Shown here: piece after piece, positions 42,330-51,900 of the stretch | Layout of the letters: each line of letters opens with the position of its first letter | Position numbering within the stretch: position 1 is the stretch's first letter | NCBI GenBank assembly: GCA_019422525.1 | Contig: JAHZDE010000003.1 | Span: 124,001 to 188,000 of the forward strand | DNA: 64,000 bases | Origin: Clostridiales bacterium | GTDB lineage: Bacteria; Bacillota; Clostridia; Oscillospirales; Acutalibacteraceae | Direction of reading: 5' to 3' | Notes under the pieces: generated by a model | The model's input: only the letters and a program-made list of their open reading frames with translations | Database searches by the model: none | Told to the model about the DNA's origin: nothing | Made by a program: the position numbers and the translations under genes

Positions 42330-43457
42330 TTAGTCTACATCCTCTGTAATGGCATCCAGACTGCCAGCTTTCAAATAGGCATTGATAAAGCCGTCCAAAT
42401 CCCCATCCATTACGGCGTTAATATTGCCGGTTTCATAGCCGGTACGGTGATCTTTTACCAGCGTATAAGGCATAAACACATAGGAACGAATCTGGCTGCC
42501 CCAGGCAATTTCTTTCTGCTCACCCTTGATATCGCTGATTTTTTCCAAATGTTCACGCTCTTTAATTTCAATAAGCTTGGATTTCAACATACGCATAGCC
42601 ACATCACGGTTCTGATACTGGCTGCGCTCTACCTGACAAGCCACCACAATACCCGTGGGAATATGGGTCAGACGAACAGCCGAAGAGGTTTTGTTAACCT
42701 TCTGCCCACCTGCGCCGCTGGCACGGTACACATCCATTTTAATATCTGCCGGATCAATTTCCACCTCAATGGTGTCGTCAATTTCCGGCATGACTTCCAA
42801 AGACGCAAAGGAAGTATGACGGCGGCCGGAAGCGTCAAAGGGAGAAACTCGCACCAGACGGTGCACACCGGCCTCGCTCTTCAAAAATCCATAGGCATTT
42901 TCGCCTTCCACCAGAACAGTGGCGCTTTTCAGGCCAGCTTCTTCACCATCCAAAAAGTCCAGGGTCTTAACCTGAAAGCCGTGACGCTCGCCCCAGCGGT
43001 TATACATCCGATACAGCATTTCCGCCCAGTCTTGGGCCTCGGTTCCACCTGCGCCCGCATGGAAAGTAAGAATGGCGTTTTTACTGTCATACTCACCGGT
43101 CAGCAGGGTTGTCAGGCGCATTGCTTCCAGACTTTCCTTAAATTTCTCCAGTTCCTCCTGGGCTTCCGGTAAAATAGACAAATCCTCTGCTTCATCGCCC
43201 ATTTCGGCCAGTGCCATCACATCATCAAACTGCCCCTGCAAGCGATTATAGTTCTCTACCTTATTTTTCAGTGCACTGGTACGCTGAAGAACTTTTTGAG
43301 TATTCTCCAAATCATCCCAGAATCCCGGCGCCGCTGCCTGCTGCTCCAGCTTTTCAATCTCTTCTTTTGTCTTTTCAAGTCCCAGCGCATCCGCCAAATC
43401 CCGAAGCTCCGGCTCCAAATCGGTCAGCACCTGTTTCACTTCTTCAAATTGCAGCAT
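42330..43457 (-). CDS. prfB: peptide chain release factor 2, without programmed frameshift
   Basis: RF2 terminates translation at UGA/UAA. The 375-residue protein is one continuous frame from ATG 43457; the in-frame stop and +1 slippery site near codon 26 used for autoregulation by most bacteria are absent. The stop-codon recognition tripeptide SPF is in VSPFDASGRR, and the peptidyl-hydrolysis motif GGQ in GAGGQKVNKTSS. The start follows a GAGG-like site and a promoter with a short leader. Confidence 0.96.
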   Translation of the reverse strand: MLQFEEVKQVLTDLEPELRDLADALGLEKTKEEIEKLEQQAAAPGFWDDLENTQKVLQRTSALKNKVENYNRLQGQFDDVMALAEMGDEAEDLSILPEAQEELEKFKESLEAMRLTTLLTGEYDSKNAILTFHAGAGGTEAQDWAEMLYRMYNRWGERHGFQVKTLDFLDGEEAGLKSATVLVEGENAYGFLKSEAGVHRLVRVSPFDASGRRHTSFASLEVMPEIDDTIEVEIDPADIKMDVYRASGAGGQKVNKTSSAVRLTHIPTGIVVACQVERSQYQNRDVAMRMLKSKLIEIKEREHLEKISDIKGEQKEIAWGSQIRSYVFMPYTLVKDHRTGYETGNINAVMDGDLDGFINAYLKAGSLDAITEDVD

Positions 43458-43549
43458 AGTTTTCTACCTCAGTCATTATTTTTTCGGGACATCCTGCCAA
43501 GCCATTCTGCCCGCAGTATCCCTGATAGTAACATACCATTAACTGTAAT

Positions 43550-43578
43550 ATTATAGAAGATTCCTACCAAAAAGTAAA
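43550..43578 (-). promoter_or_regulatory. SigA-type promoter of prfB
   Basis: On the - strand TTTACT (43573-43578), a 17-base spacer and TATAAT (43550-43555) lie 93 bases upstream of the prfB start. The leader holds a possible GGGACATCCTGC/GCAGTATCCC-type hairpin around 43489-43522. The remaining 43579-43710 holds only a CCCGG/CCGGG hairpin near 43581-43605. Confidence 0.8.
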
Positions 43579-43710
43579 TACCCGGCACAAAGAATCTGCA
43601 CCGGGATTTTTAAAAGTTTCTTTCAGCAAACCTATCCCCCATTTTTTACGCATAGAATTTCAAAGGACGCCATATGGTATAAAAGCATGAAATGAAGGGA
43701 TGTGGGATGC

Positions 43711-44538
43711 GTGTTCATGGTATTACAAAAGCGTCAGGTACTGGCAGGACTTGCAGGAATTCTCCTTGCGGCGGGGCTGCTCACCGGCGTACTGATCCGC
43801 AGCATACAGGCAGCTGCACCGGCCGCTTCCGCTGATACCAATTGGGGCCTCAGTTTTCAGAAGGAAGGCAAGACTCCGGTTGGAAATGCTTCTTCGGAGT
43901 TTCTTTCTCAATATGGAGCCTGTTATGCCGGCTCTCCCGATGAAAAGGTGATTTATCTGACTTTTGACGCGGGCTATGAAAATGGGTGTACCCCGGCAAT
44001 TTTGGACGCTCTGAAAAAACATTCGGTGAAAGCGGCCTTTTTTGTTGTGGGCAATTATATCGAAACCAGCCCGGAGCTGGTGAAACGTATGGTAGACGAG
44101 GGGCATCTGGTGGGAAACCACACCTATCATCACCCGGACATGTCCGCTATTTCCGACAAAGAAGCCTTTTCCAAAGAGCTTTCCCAGCTGGAAACCCTTT
44201 ATGAAGAAACCACCGGCCAGAAGATGCAGAAATATTACCGTCCGCCTCAGGGGAAATTCAGCGAAAGCAATTTGAAGCAGGCACAGGAGCTTGGCTACCG
44301 GACGGTTTTTTGGAGCCTTGCCTATGTGGACTGGTATCAGGACAAACAGCCCAGCCGGGAAGAAGCCTTTCAAAAGCTTTTAAGCCGCATCCATCCCGGC
44401 GCAGTGGTTTTGCTGCACAGCACCTCTCAGACCAACGCCGAAATTCTCGATGAGCTTTTGACCCGCTGGGAACAAATGGGCTATACCTTCGGCACCCTGC
44501 CCCAGCTATACGAAAAAATGCAAGGGAAAACCGGCTGA
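43711..44538 (+). CDS. polysaccharide deacetylase, PdaA/delta-lactam type
   Basis: A 275-residue exported deacetylase with an N-terminal hydrophobic signal or anchor (about residues 8-28). The NodB domain has LTFDAGYENG (the PdaA form of TFDDG with a changed metal residue), GNHTYHHPDMS with the zinc histidines, and YRPPQGKFS and VLLHST motifs. PdaA deacetylates N-acetylmuramic acid so that muramic delta-lactam forms in spore cortex. The start is uncertain: GTG 43711, 8 bases after AAGGGATG, or ATG 43717. It converges on the next gene with no spacer between the stop codons. Confidence 0.88.
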   Translation: MFMVLQKRQVLAGLAGILLAAGLLTGVLIRSIQAAAPAASADTNWGLSFQKEGKTPVGNASSEFLSQYGACYAGSPDEKVIYLTFDAGYENGCTPAILDALKKHSVKAAFFVVGNYIETSPELVKRMVDEGHLVGNHTYHHPDMSAISDKEAFSKELSQLETLYEETTGQKMQKYYRPPQGKFSESNLKQAQELGYRTVFWSLAYVDWYQDKQPSREEAFQKLLSRIHPGAVVLLHSTSQTNAEILDELLTRWEQMGYTFGTLPQLYEKMQGKTG

Positions 44539-45090
44539 TTAGTCCCACGGTACATCAAAATCCTGCAAAGCCCTTTCCGGCACCGGATATAAAAAGGTCT
44601 CCTCCACTTTTTGCCGCAGAATCAGTCTTCCGCCTTCATCTCCTGACAACAGCAATAAATCCCGGTGAGCACCGGGCGGAAACACACAGGGGCTTCCCAT
44701 CCGTTTTCCGCAGCATACACGGCCATAGGCTTTCCCACTGACTTTGAATGCATTCAGAAACTCTATAAATTCTTTCCCGGTAAAAAACGGCTGGTCGCAC
44801 ACAAAAAAGCACAAAAATGCATTGGGACGGCTGGCCCGCACCCCTGCCCGGATGGAAGCCGCTACCCCCTCATCCGGGGGCGGCGCTTCGACTGGGTAAA
44901 ATCCTAATTTTCGGGCGGCTTCACAGATTTCCGGGTTCCGGGTCACCACCCGCACCGGGTGCTCCTGAATAGCGGAAAGAGCTTCCAGTGCATATTGATA
45001 CAAAGGTTTTCCATAAAAATCGGCAGTCAGCTTTTGGCCGCCAAAACGCCTGGAAGCGCCACCCGCTAACAGGATAATATCGATTCTCAG
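44539..45090 (-). CDS. MocA-like molybdenum cofactor nucleotidyltransferase with apparent CTG start
   Basis: A 183-residue nucleotidyltransferase with the signature LLAGGASRRFGGQKL at its N-terminus, FYGKPLYQYALEAL, and CDQPFF, typical of the MobA/MocA family that attaches CMP or GMP to molybdopterin. The full N-terminal NTP-binding loop is only obtained if translation starts at CTG (complement of 45088-45090), eight bases after AAAGGAGG; the first conventional start (TTG at 45003) would remove it. It follows the molybdenum hydroxylase large subunit by 20 bases, so cofactor delivery to that enzyme is likely. Confidence 0.85.
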   Translation of the reverse strand: MRIDIILLAGGASRRFGGQKLTADFYGKPLYQYALEALSAIQEHPVRVVTRNPEICEAARKLGFYPVEAPPPDEGVAASIRAGVRASRPNAFLCFFVCDQPFFTGKEFIEFLNAFKVSGKAYGRVCCGKRMGSPCVFPPGAHRDLLLLSGDEGGRLILRQKVEETFLYPVPERALQDFDVPWD

Positions 45091-45110
45091 TGGGAACGCC
45101 TCCTTTACTT

Positions 45111-47390
45111 TTATTGGTTTCCTTTCATGGCAAAGAAAATATCTTCACTGCGCACTGGGAGCGTGTCAAAGAAACATCCGGTTGCGTTATACAGTGCATT
45201 CATAATGGCCGGAGCCGGGGTATTGATGACCAGCTCACCAATAGACTTTGCGCCAAAGGGTCCAGTGGGCTCATAGCTACTTTCAAATTCAATGCGGATT
45301 TTACCCACATCCAGACGGCTGGGAATTTTGTATTGCAGGAAAGAGTTGTTCTCCATCTTACCCGTGGGGCTGTAGCAAATGTCCTCATACAATGCCATGC
45401 CGATGCCCTGCACAATACCGCCTTCGGTTTGCACCCGAGCCAGATTGGTGTTGATGACTGTTCCACAATCCACCGCCCCTACATAATCCACTACTTCCAC
45501 CTTACCGGTTTCCGGGTCAAGATCGATTTCCGCCATACCCACCATAAACGGCGGCGGCGAAATAGGCGAAGAATGGGACTCGCTGGCAGACAAGCACCGG
45601 TTGTGGCCTTCATAACTGGCATAACCGATTTCTTCCAGTGTGACCTGTTTATCTGTACCGGGAACAAACACTCGCTTGCCGTCAAATTCAGCGTTTTCCG
45701 GTGGAACACTCAACATGGAAGCGCCGGTTTTCAAAATCTTTTCCCGGAGCACCTGACAGGTTTTGACCACTGCCATGCCGGTGACGTAAGTGGTGGAAGA
45801 AGCATAAGAACCGGTATCATAAGGGGAGAAATCCGTATCTACACCACGGACGGCAATCCGGTCAAAATCGCAGTCCAGACAATCCGCTGCCATCTGAGAG
45901 AGGATGGTATCGCAGCCGGTTCCCATATCGGTGCAGCCCACCAGCAGGGTATAAAAACCGTCGTCGTTGAGGCGAATTTCCACACTGGCAATATCCACGC
46001 CGGAAATACCGCTGCCCTGCATGGCCATGGCTACGCCCACGCTGCGGATATGGCCGTTTGCCAGCACGCGGCGGGGGTATTTGTTATCCCAGTCCATCAT
46101 CTCTTTGGCTTTTGCCATACACTTGTCCAGGGTACAGCTGTTACAGGGCTCATTATAATAAGTGGGCATCATCTGGCCCTGTGCCACCATGTTCTTTTCC
46201 CGGAGCACACAGGGGTCCATATTCAGCTTTGCCGCCAATTCGCTGACAGCGGATTCCACCGCAAAGATACCTTGGGTCGCGCCATAACCGCGATAAGCAC
46301 CTCCACCCATAGTGTTGGTATATACCACTTCATTGTCAAACCGGGCCGCTTCCAAGCCGCCATAGAGGGAAAGCGCCTTGTGCCCCACCAGCCCAATGGT
46401 TGTGGGACCATGGTCGCCGTATGCCCCGGCGTTGGACAAGGCATACAAATCGATAGCGCGAATCACGCCGTCCTTACTTGCGCCTACCCGTACCTTCATC
46501 TGCATCTGGTGGCGGGGAGAACCGTTGGTCATGCTCTCCTCCCGGGTGTAGATGATGCTGGCGGCCCGGCCGGTTTTGAGGGTGACAATAGCGGGGAAAA
46601 TCTCGCTGACCACACTTTGTTTCGCGCCGAAACCACCGCCGATACGAGGCTTGACCACCCGGATTCTGGATTTAGGAATCTGCAAAGCGTTGGAAAGAAT
46701 ACGGCGGGCATGGAAAGGCACCTGGGTGGAACTTACTACCGTCAGGCGGCCATATTCGTCAATATAGGAAAAAGTGCGGAAGGTTTCCATCATGGCCTGA
46801 TTGTTGGCTTTGGTGTTAAAGGTACGCTCGACCACTACATCACAGGTTTTGAGCACCTCGTCCACATCTCCAATGTCCATCCGCTCTGTGCTGCACAGGT
46901 TCCGCTTGTTATCGGCTCCCACCGGGCACAGAGCGCGGAAATTGTCCTCGGGATGGACAAGAATGGGATTGTCCTTGGCCTTAGTAAAGTCCAGAAGCGG
47001 CTCCATAACATGATATTTCACCTTAATCAGCTGTAGAGCCTTGTCGGCTGCCTGCTCGTTTTCGGCGGCTACAATGGCCACTGGATCGCCATAGCAGCGC
47101 AGATGACGGTCGAGAATCAAGCGGTCATAAGGACTGGGCTCTGGGTAAGTCTGTCCAGCCGTGGTAAAACGGGCATCGGGCACGTCCTCCCAGGTGAGGA
47201 TACAACACACGCCGGGCACTTTGAGAGCGGCGGCGGTGTTGATGGATTCAATATCCGCATTGGAATGAGGGCTGCGCAGGAGCTTGACCACCAGCGCATT
47301 CTGGGGAATCAGGTCGCCGGTATAGACGGGCTTACCAGTAACAAGGCTCATGGCGTCCTTTTTGCGGATGGGCGCATTGACAAAGCTCAT
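45111..47390 (-). CDS. xanthine dehydrogenase-family hydroxylase, molybdopterin-binding subunit
   Basis: A 759-residue catalytic subunit of the molybdenum hydroxylase family. Visible are the substrate/cofactor loops GGFGAKQS, GGGAYRGYGATQG, and near the C-terminus GAKSIGE with the catalytic glutamate. The family oxidises purines, aldehydes or N-heterocycles; the arginine/tyrosine pattern in AYRGYG is more like hydroxylases of other heterocycles than classical xanthine dehydrogenase, so the substrate is open. It overlaps the iron-sulfur subunit by 4 bases. A MocA-like gene follows. Confidence 0.9.
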   Translation of the reverse strand: MSFVNAPIRKKDAMSLVTGKPVYTGDLIPQNALVVKLLRSPHSNADIESINTAAALKVPGVCCILTWEDVPDARFTTAGQTYPEPSPYDRLILDRHLRCYGDPVAIVAAENEQAADKALQLIKVKYHVMEPLLDFTKAKDNPILVHPEDNFRALCPVGADNKRNLCSTERMDIGDVDEVLKTCDVVVERTFNTKANNQAMMETFRTFSYIDEYGRLTVVSSTQVPFHARRILSNALQIPKSRIRVVKPRIGGGFGAKQSVVSEIFPAIVTLKTGRAASIIYTREESMTNGSPRHQMQMKVRVGASKDGVIRAIDLYALSNAGAYGDHGPTTIGLVGHKALSLYGGLEAARFDNEVVYTNTMGGGAYRGYGATQGIFAVESAVSELAAKLNMDPCVLREKNMVAQGQMMPTYYNEPCNSCTLDKCMAKAKEMMDWDNKYPRRVLANGHIRSVGVAMAMQGSGISGVDIASVEIRLNDDGFYTLLVGCTDMGTGCDTILSQMAADCLDCDFDRIAVRGVDTDFSPYDTGSYASSTTYVTGMAVVKTCQVLREKILKTGASMLSVPPENAEFDGKRVFVPGTDKQVTLEEIGYASYEGHNRCLSASESHSSPISPPPFMVGMAEIDLDPETGKVEVVDYVGAVDCGTVINTNLARVQTEGGIVQGIGMALYEDICYSPTGKMENNSFLQYKIPSRLDVGKIRIEFESSYEPTGPFGAKSIGELVINTPAPAIMNALYNATGCFFDTLPVRSEDIFFAMKGNQ

Positions 47391-47851
47391 GACTGCACCT
47401 CCTGCTTATGTGCCAGATAGTTTTTAATAGCCCGCAGCTGGCTCTGGTAGCCGGTGCAGCGGCACAGGTTGCCGGAAAGATATTCCTGAATTTCGGCTTC
47501 GGTGGGGTCTTTCAACTCCTGCACCATAGCCAATACGTTCATAATAAATCCCGGGCTGCAAAATCCGCACTGCTCGCCGCCCTGGTCTGCCAAAAATGCC
47601 CCGAACTCGGCAGCCTCTTCCTGCAAGCCTTCCAGGGTAGTGACGCTGTGACCGTCAGCTCTCGCCGCCAGATAGCTGCACGAAAGGATGGGCTTTCCGT
47701 CCAGATGAACGGTACACAGGCCGCAGTTGGAAGTTTCACAGCCCCGTTTGACGGAATAACAGCCTTTTTGACGCAAATAGTCAAGCAGAACCATATCGGG
47801 GGCAATCTCATCGGTATATTTTTTCCCGTTTACGGTCACGGTAATCAGCAT
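47387..47851 (-). CDS. molybdenum hydroxylase 2Fe-2S subunit
   Basis: A 154-residue electron-transfer subunit with two [2Fe-2S] clusters: an N-terminal plant-ferredoxin type (CETSNCGLC, then a distal Cys in PILSCSYLA) and a C-terminal helical type (CGFCSPGF ... NLCRCTGY). The start ATG 47851 follows GGAGGGT. It lies between the FAD and molybdopterin subunits, overlapping both by 7 and 4 bases. Confidence 0.95.
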   Translation of the reverse strand: MLITVTVNGKKYTDEIAPDMVLLDYLRQKGCYSVKRGCETSNCGLCTVHLDGKPILSCSYLAARADGHSVTTLEGLQEEAAEFGAFLADQGGEQCGFCSPGFIMNVLAMVQELKDPTEAEIQEYLSGNLCRCTGYQSQLRAIKNYLAHKQEVQS

Positions 47852-48627
47852 GAAGCACCCTCCTTTAGTGAACATACGGCACGACGGCACAAAACTCCCG
47901 CCAGATGGCGGCGGTATTCCCCACTGCCCCGGAGATTAGAGCCAAATGATACTGTCTCCTGCACCTGACGGCAGATTTGAGCCAGCGCCTCGTCGGTTTC
48001 CGGGAAGGGGAATTCCAGAACGACCGCCCGCATGGGCCGTGCACCGACAACTACCCGCAGAGTGCCATTCAGCACAGAAGCGGCACAAGTGAGTACTGGA
48101 ATATCGGTAGCACTTTGCCGGAAACTCTGATAGGCAGCACGGCGGCCATTTTTTAAAATATGCACCTTTGCCAGAACATCATTGTCATAAGGCATTTTCG
48201 CATACTCTTCCAGCGGAACCAGTCCCGCATGAGCCAGCTCCACCTGACAGTCCAGCGCCATCAGGAAGGTGAGAATATCGGAAAAACCAAAACGGGAAAC
48301 AAGGCTCCCACCCAAAGTGGCGCAGTTGCGGAACTGCACGCCTACAATATGACGGGTCATTTCATAAAAGCCATTTCCGAAAGCCTCTTTCAGTTTCTGA
48401 CTGGTTTCCAGCTGGCGCAGCGTCACCATGGCTCCCAACACAAATTCTTCCGGGGTTTCCTCGATTTTGTCCAGCCCCAGACCCGAAAGGTCGATGATGG
48501 TCTGATAGCGGCGGTGGTTCATTTTCATCCAGCATCCGCCGCCCAAAATGGCGTTGTTCCGTTTCTGATTGAGAGTATAGGCTTCTTCCAATGTAGCGGC
48601 CTTTACATATTGCTGTGCGGTAAACAA
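47845..48627 (-). CDS. molybdenum hydroxylase FAD-binding subunit
   Basis: A 260-residue flavin subunit with the two FAD-binding loops GGGCWMKM near residue 30 and VGVQFRNCATLGGSLVSR near residue 95. It passes electrons from the iron-sulfur subunit to an acceptor. The start is a TTG at 48627, seven bases behind GGAGG. It is the first gene of the operon FAD-FeS-Mo-MocA. A promoter with an extended -10 lies upstream. Confidence 0.92.
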   Translation of the reverse strand: MFTAQQYVKAATLEEAYTLNQKRNNAILGGGCWMKMNHRRYQTIIDLSGLGLDKIEETPEEFVLGAMVTLRQLETSQKLKEAFGNGFYEMTRHIVGVQFRNCATLGGSLVSRFGFSDILTFLMALDCQVELAHAGLVPLEEYAKMPYDNDVLAKVHILKNGRRAAYQSFRQSATDIPVLTCAASVLNGTLRVVVGARPMRAVVLEFPFPETDEALAQICRQVQETVSFGSNLRGSGEYRRHLAGVLCRRAVCSLKEGASC

Positions 48628-48731
48628 ATCGTTACCTCCTTTTTCGCCCGGACAAAGGAAGCCAGGCTGTCATTTTTACAAAATATTTTCGGATATAGTC
48701 TATACTGTACAAACTTACCCATTATATTTTT

Positions 48732-48761
48732 AGTATACCATATTTCGACAGAACGAGTAAA
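48732..48761 (-). promoter_or_regulatory. promoter of the molybdenum hydroxylase operon
   Basis: On the - strand TTTACT (48756-48761), an 18-base spacer and TATACT (48732-48737), with an extended TGG ahead of the -10, lie about 105 bases upstream of the FAD subunit. A second TATAAT lies about 12 bases further downstream. Confidence 0.65.
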
Positions 48762-48871
48762 GGAAAAGACAGGGAAACAGATTCCTTTCCTGATAAATTT
48801 CTGAGGAATCTTGAAAAATGAAAAAAATCCCCACAAGCAGCTCCAAATATGATACAGTAAAAGGGAATCTT

Positions 48872-48911
48872 CTTTCAGTTTTCCCAGGTAGTTGCCTGGT
48901 TCTGCTGAAAG
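48872..48911 (+). other. nested hairpin in the addB leader
   Basis: CTTTCAG (48872-48878) pairs with CTGAAAG (48905-48911), and inside it CCAGG pairs with CCTGG around TAGTTG. It lies 57 bases before addB in the 340-bp gap 48628-48967 between divergent transcription units. No T run follows. A leader or protein-binding role is open. The rest of this gap contains only the hydroxylase promoter and no convincing addB promoter. Confidence 0.55.
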
Positions 48912-48967
48912 TACATCTGAATTTTACGGCAATTCCTGCTATGATTGTTGATAGAAAGGTTGATTTC

Positions 48968-51900
48968 ATGCTGCACTTGGTCTATGGCCGCGCAGGAAGC
49001 GGCAAAACTCGCTATACCCGGGAGCTATTGGCCTCCCTTTGTGAAAACGGCGCCGGGAACCTGCTTCTTCTCACGCCGGAACAGGTTTCCTTTGAAAGTG
49101 AGCGTGCCATGCTGCGGCGTCTTGGTCCCCGCCGGGCACAGGGCGTTGAGGTTTTAAGCTTTACCCGCCTTGCCAACACGGTCTTCCGCACCTTTGGCGG
49201 CCTTGCCGGAAAACGCTTGGACGATGGCGGAAGAACCATTCTCATGAGCCTTGCGCTGGAAGAAATGGGGGATACCTTGGAGCTTTTTCGTCCGCAAGCC
49301 AAAAGCGGTGAAATGATTCAGCTGCTGCTCCAATCCTCTGCTGAACTGAAAATGAGTTCCGTTTCCCCCGAAGCACTCCGGCAGGCAGCGGCCCTTTCCG
49401 GCGATGAAGCGCTGCAAAAAAAGGCCGGGGATATTTCTTCGGTGCTTTCGGCCTATGACGCACTGGTGGCAAGAAGCTATCTTGACCCCCTCGACGACCT
49501 GACACGGCTGCGGGACTGTCTTGAAAAGCGCAACTATTTTGCCGGGTATACCGTGGCGGTGGATTCCTTCAAGAGCTTCACCGTACAGGAGCTGGAGGTG
49601 CTGCGGCTTTTGCTGCGGCAGGCAAAAGATGTGTATGTTACCCTCTGCGCCGACGGCCCCGGCTCTCAGGAAAAGCAGGGAAACGGTATGTTTTCCACCG
49701 TTTGCCGCACAGCCAACCAACTTTCCCGGATGGCAAAAGAAGAAGGCGTAAAAATTGCTCCGCCGGTACATCTCTGTGAAAGCCCCCGATTTGTTTCTCC
49801 TGCCCTGCGGGAGATGGAAAGGCAGGTGTTCCGGGGAGAAAAGCCTTTGCCGGAAGAAGACAGCAGCGGAATCACACTGGTGTGTGCCCGGCATATCTAT
49901 GAGGAAGCTGAGTTTGTCGCTTCTCGGATTCGGCAGCTGGTGATGGAAGAAGGCTATCGCTGGCGGGACATCACCATCATCCTGCGCCGGGAAGATACCT
50001 ATCGGGGCGCGCTGGACATCGCCCTGCGCCGGTGGGAAGTACCCTGCTTTTTTGATCATCCCCGCTCGGTGGACGCGGAGCCGGTTATGCGTTTTGTGTT
50101 GGAAGCCTTTGGGGTCATCAACCGCAGCTTCCGCTCTGATGAAATTTTTTCCCTTTTAAAAACCGGACTTGCCGGGCTGGACGCAGAAGAAATTGCCCTT
50201 TTGGAAAACTACACCTTTTTGTGGAATATCAGCGGCAAAAAGTGGCTTTCTCCGTGGAAGGAAAACCCCGATGGCTTTGTGGAAACCTCTACGGAAGAGC
50301 AGGCCCAGCGGCTGGAAACCATCAACGCCCTGCGGGAGCGGGTGACAGCCCCCCTGGAGCGCTTTGCTTCCTCCCTATCGGATACCGACGGACAGGGGGC
50401 GGCCGAAGCTATTTTCCGGTTGCTCACTGATTTTCATGTCCAAGAAACACTGCCCGCCCTGTGCCGGAAGTTGGAAGAATCTGGGCAGGCAGAAACCGCC
50501 GCTCATCAGCTGCGGTTGTGGGACGTGCTGATGAATATTCTTGACCAAACTGCATTGGTGCTTTCCGGCCGTAAGCTGGAAGCAGAGCGCTATGGCCAGC
50601 TTTTGCGGCTGGTGATGCAGGCCGAAGAAATTTCCGATATTCCCCAGCAAGTGGACGAAATCACCTTGGGTACTGCCGACCGAATGCGCCCTGCCAGCCC
50701 CAAAGTGGTTTTCCTTTTGGGCGCGGTATTGGGTGAGTTTCCCCAAACCCCCGCTTCCGGCGGCGTATTCAGCGAGGAGGAAAGGAAAACGCTCATCCAG
50801 CTTGGTTTGCCTCTAAGTGATTCTTTGGAGGACAAAGCGCTGGAAGAACAGTTTGTAGCCTATCAGGCCATGACCAGCCCTTCGGAAAAATTGTTTGTCA
50901 GCTGGCCCGCTTCTTTCGGAGATGAAAGTTGTTCCCCCTCGGAAATCGTGGAGGAGCTGCAGAGTATATTTCCAAACCTGCCGGTTCTTTCAGCCGGGGC
51001 CATATCTCCGGAACAGGAGGCCAGTTCACCGGAAGCCGCTTTCTCCATGCTTGCAAGAAAATGGCCGGCACAGGATACTCTGTATGCCACCCTTCGCGCC
51101 CTGTTTGAAGACAAAGACGGATACCAAGGCCGTTTGGAAGCCTTGGAGCGCACAGCACAACAGTCCCCCATGGCCTTCCGGCAGCGGGAAAAAGCCGGAG
51201 AGCTGTTTTCGGGCCGCAGCTTTTCCGCTACGCAGATTGAGACCTACCATCTGTGCCGGTTTCAATATTTTTGCCGCTATGGAATGAACGCTAAGGAACG
51301 CCGTCCCGCAGAATTAGGTTCCATGGAATACGGCAGCCTGATGCATTTTCTGCTGGAAAGGATATTCAGCCAAAAAACCGGCAAAGAAGTGGCGGCGATG
51401 GACAGAAAAACGCTGGAAAAAGAAATCCTTGCCCTCATTGACGAATATGCCCTTGCCTGTATGGGCGGCTCGGAGAATCGCAGCGCCCGGTTCCGATTCC
51501 AGCTTCGCCGGCTGGCAGATTCCGCCTGTGTAGTCATTCGGCATATCGGGCAAGAGCTGGCCCAAAGCCGTTTTGAACCCAAATATTTTGAATTGGAGCT
51601 GAAAAACGGTACCCGCTTCCCTCCCCTGCGAATTTCTACCGAAGAGGGAAAGGTTACCATCGGGGGAAAAATCGACCGGGTGGATTTGGCAGAGATTCAC
51701 GGGGAAACCTATGTACGAATTGTGGACTATAAAACCGGTGCAAAGGAGTTCAAGCTCACGGATGTCCTCTATGGCATGAATATGCAAATGCTTATCTATC
51801 TGGCAGCTCTAATCGAAAGCGGTGGGCTGAAAGGCGCAGGCATCCTGTATATGCCGGCTGTACAACCTTTGGTACCCGCCGACCGTCAGACACCTATGGA

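Noticed and set aside
45090..47036. 648-codon open frame on + opposite the molybdenum hydroxylase
   Set aside because: It is antisense to a well-supported gene with all cofactor motifs; translation resembles no family.
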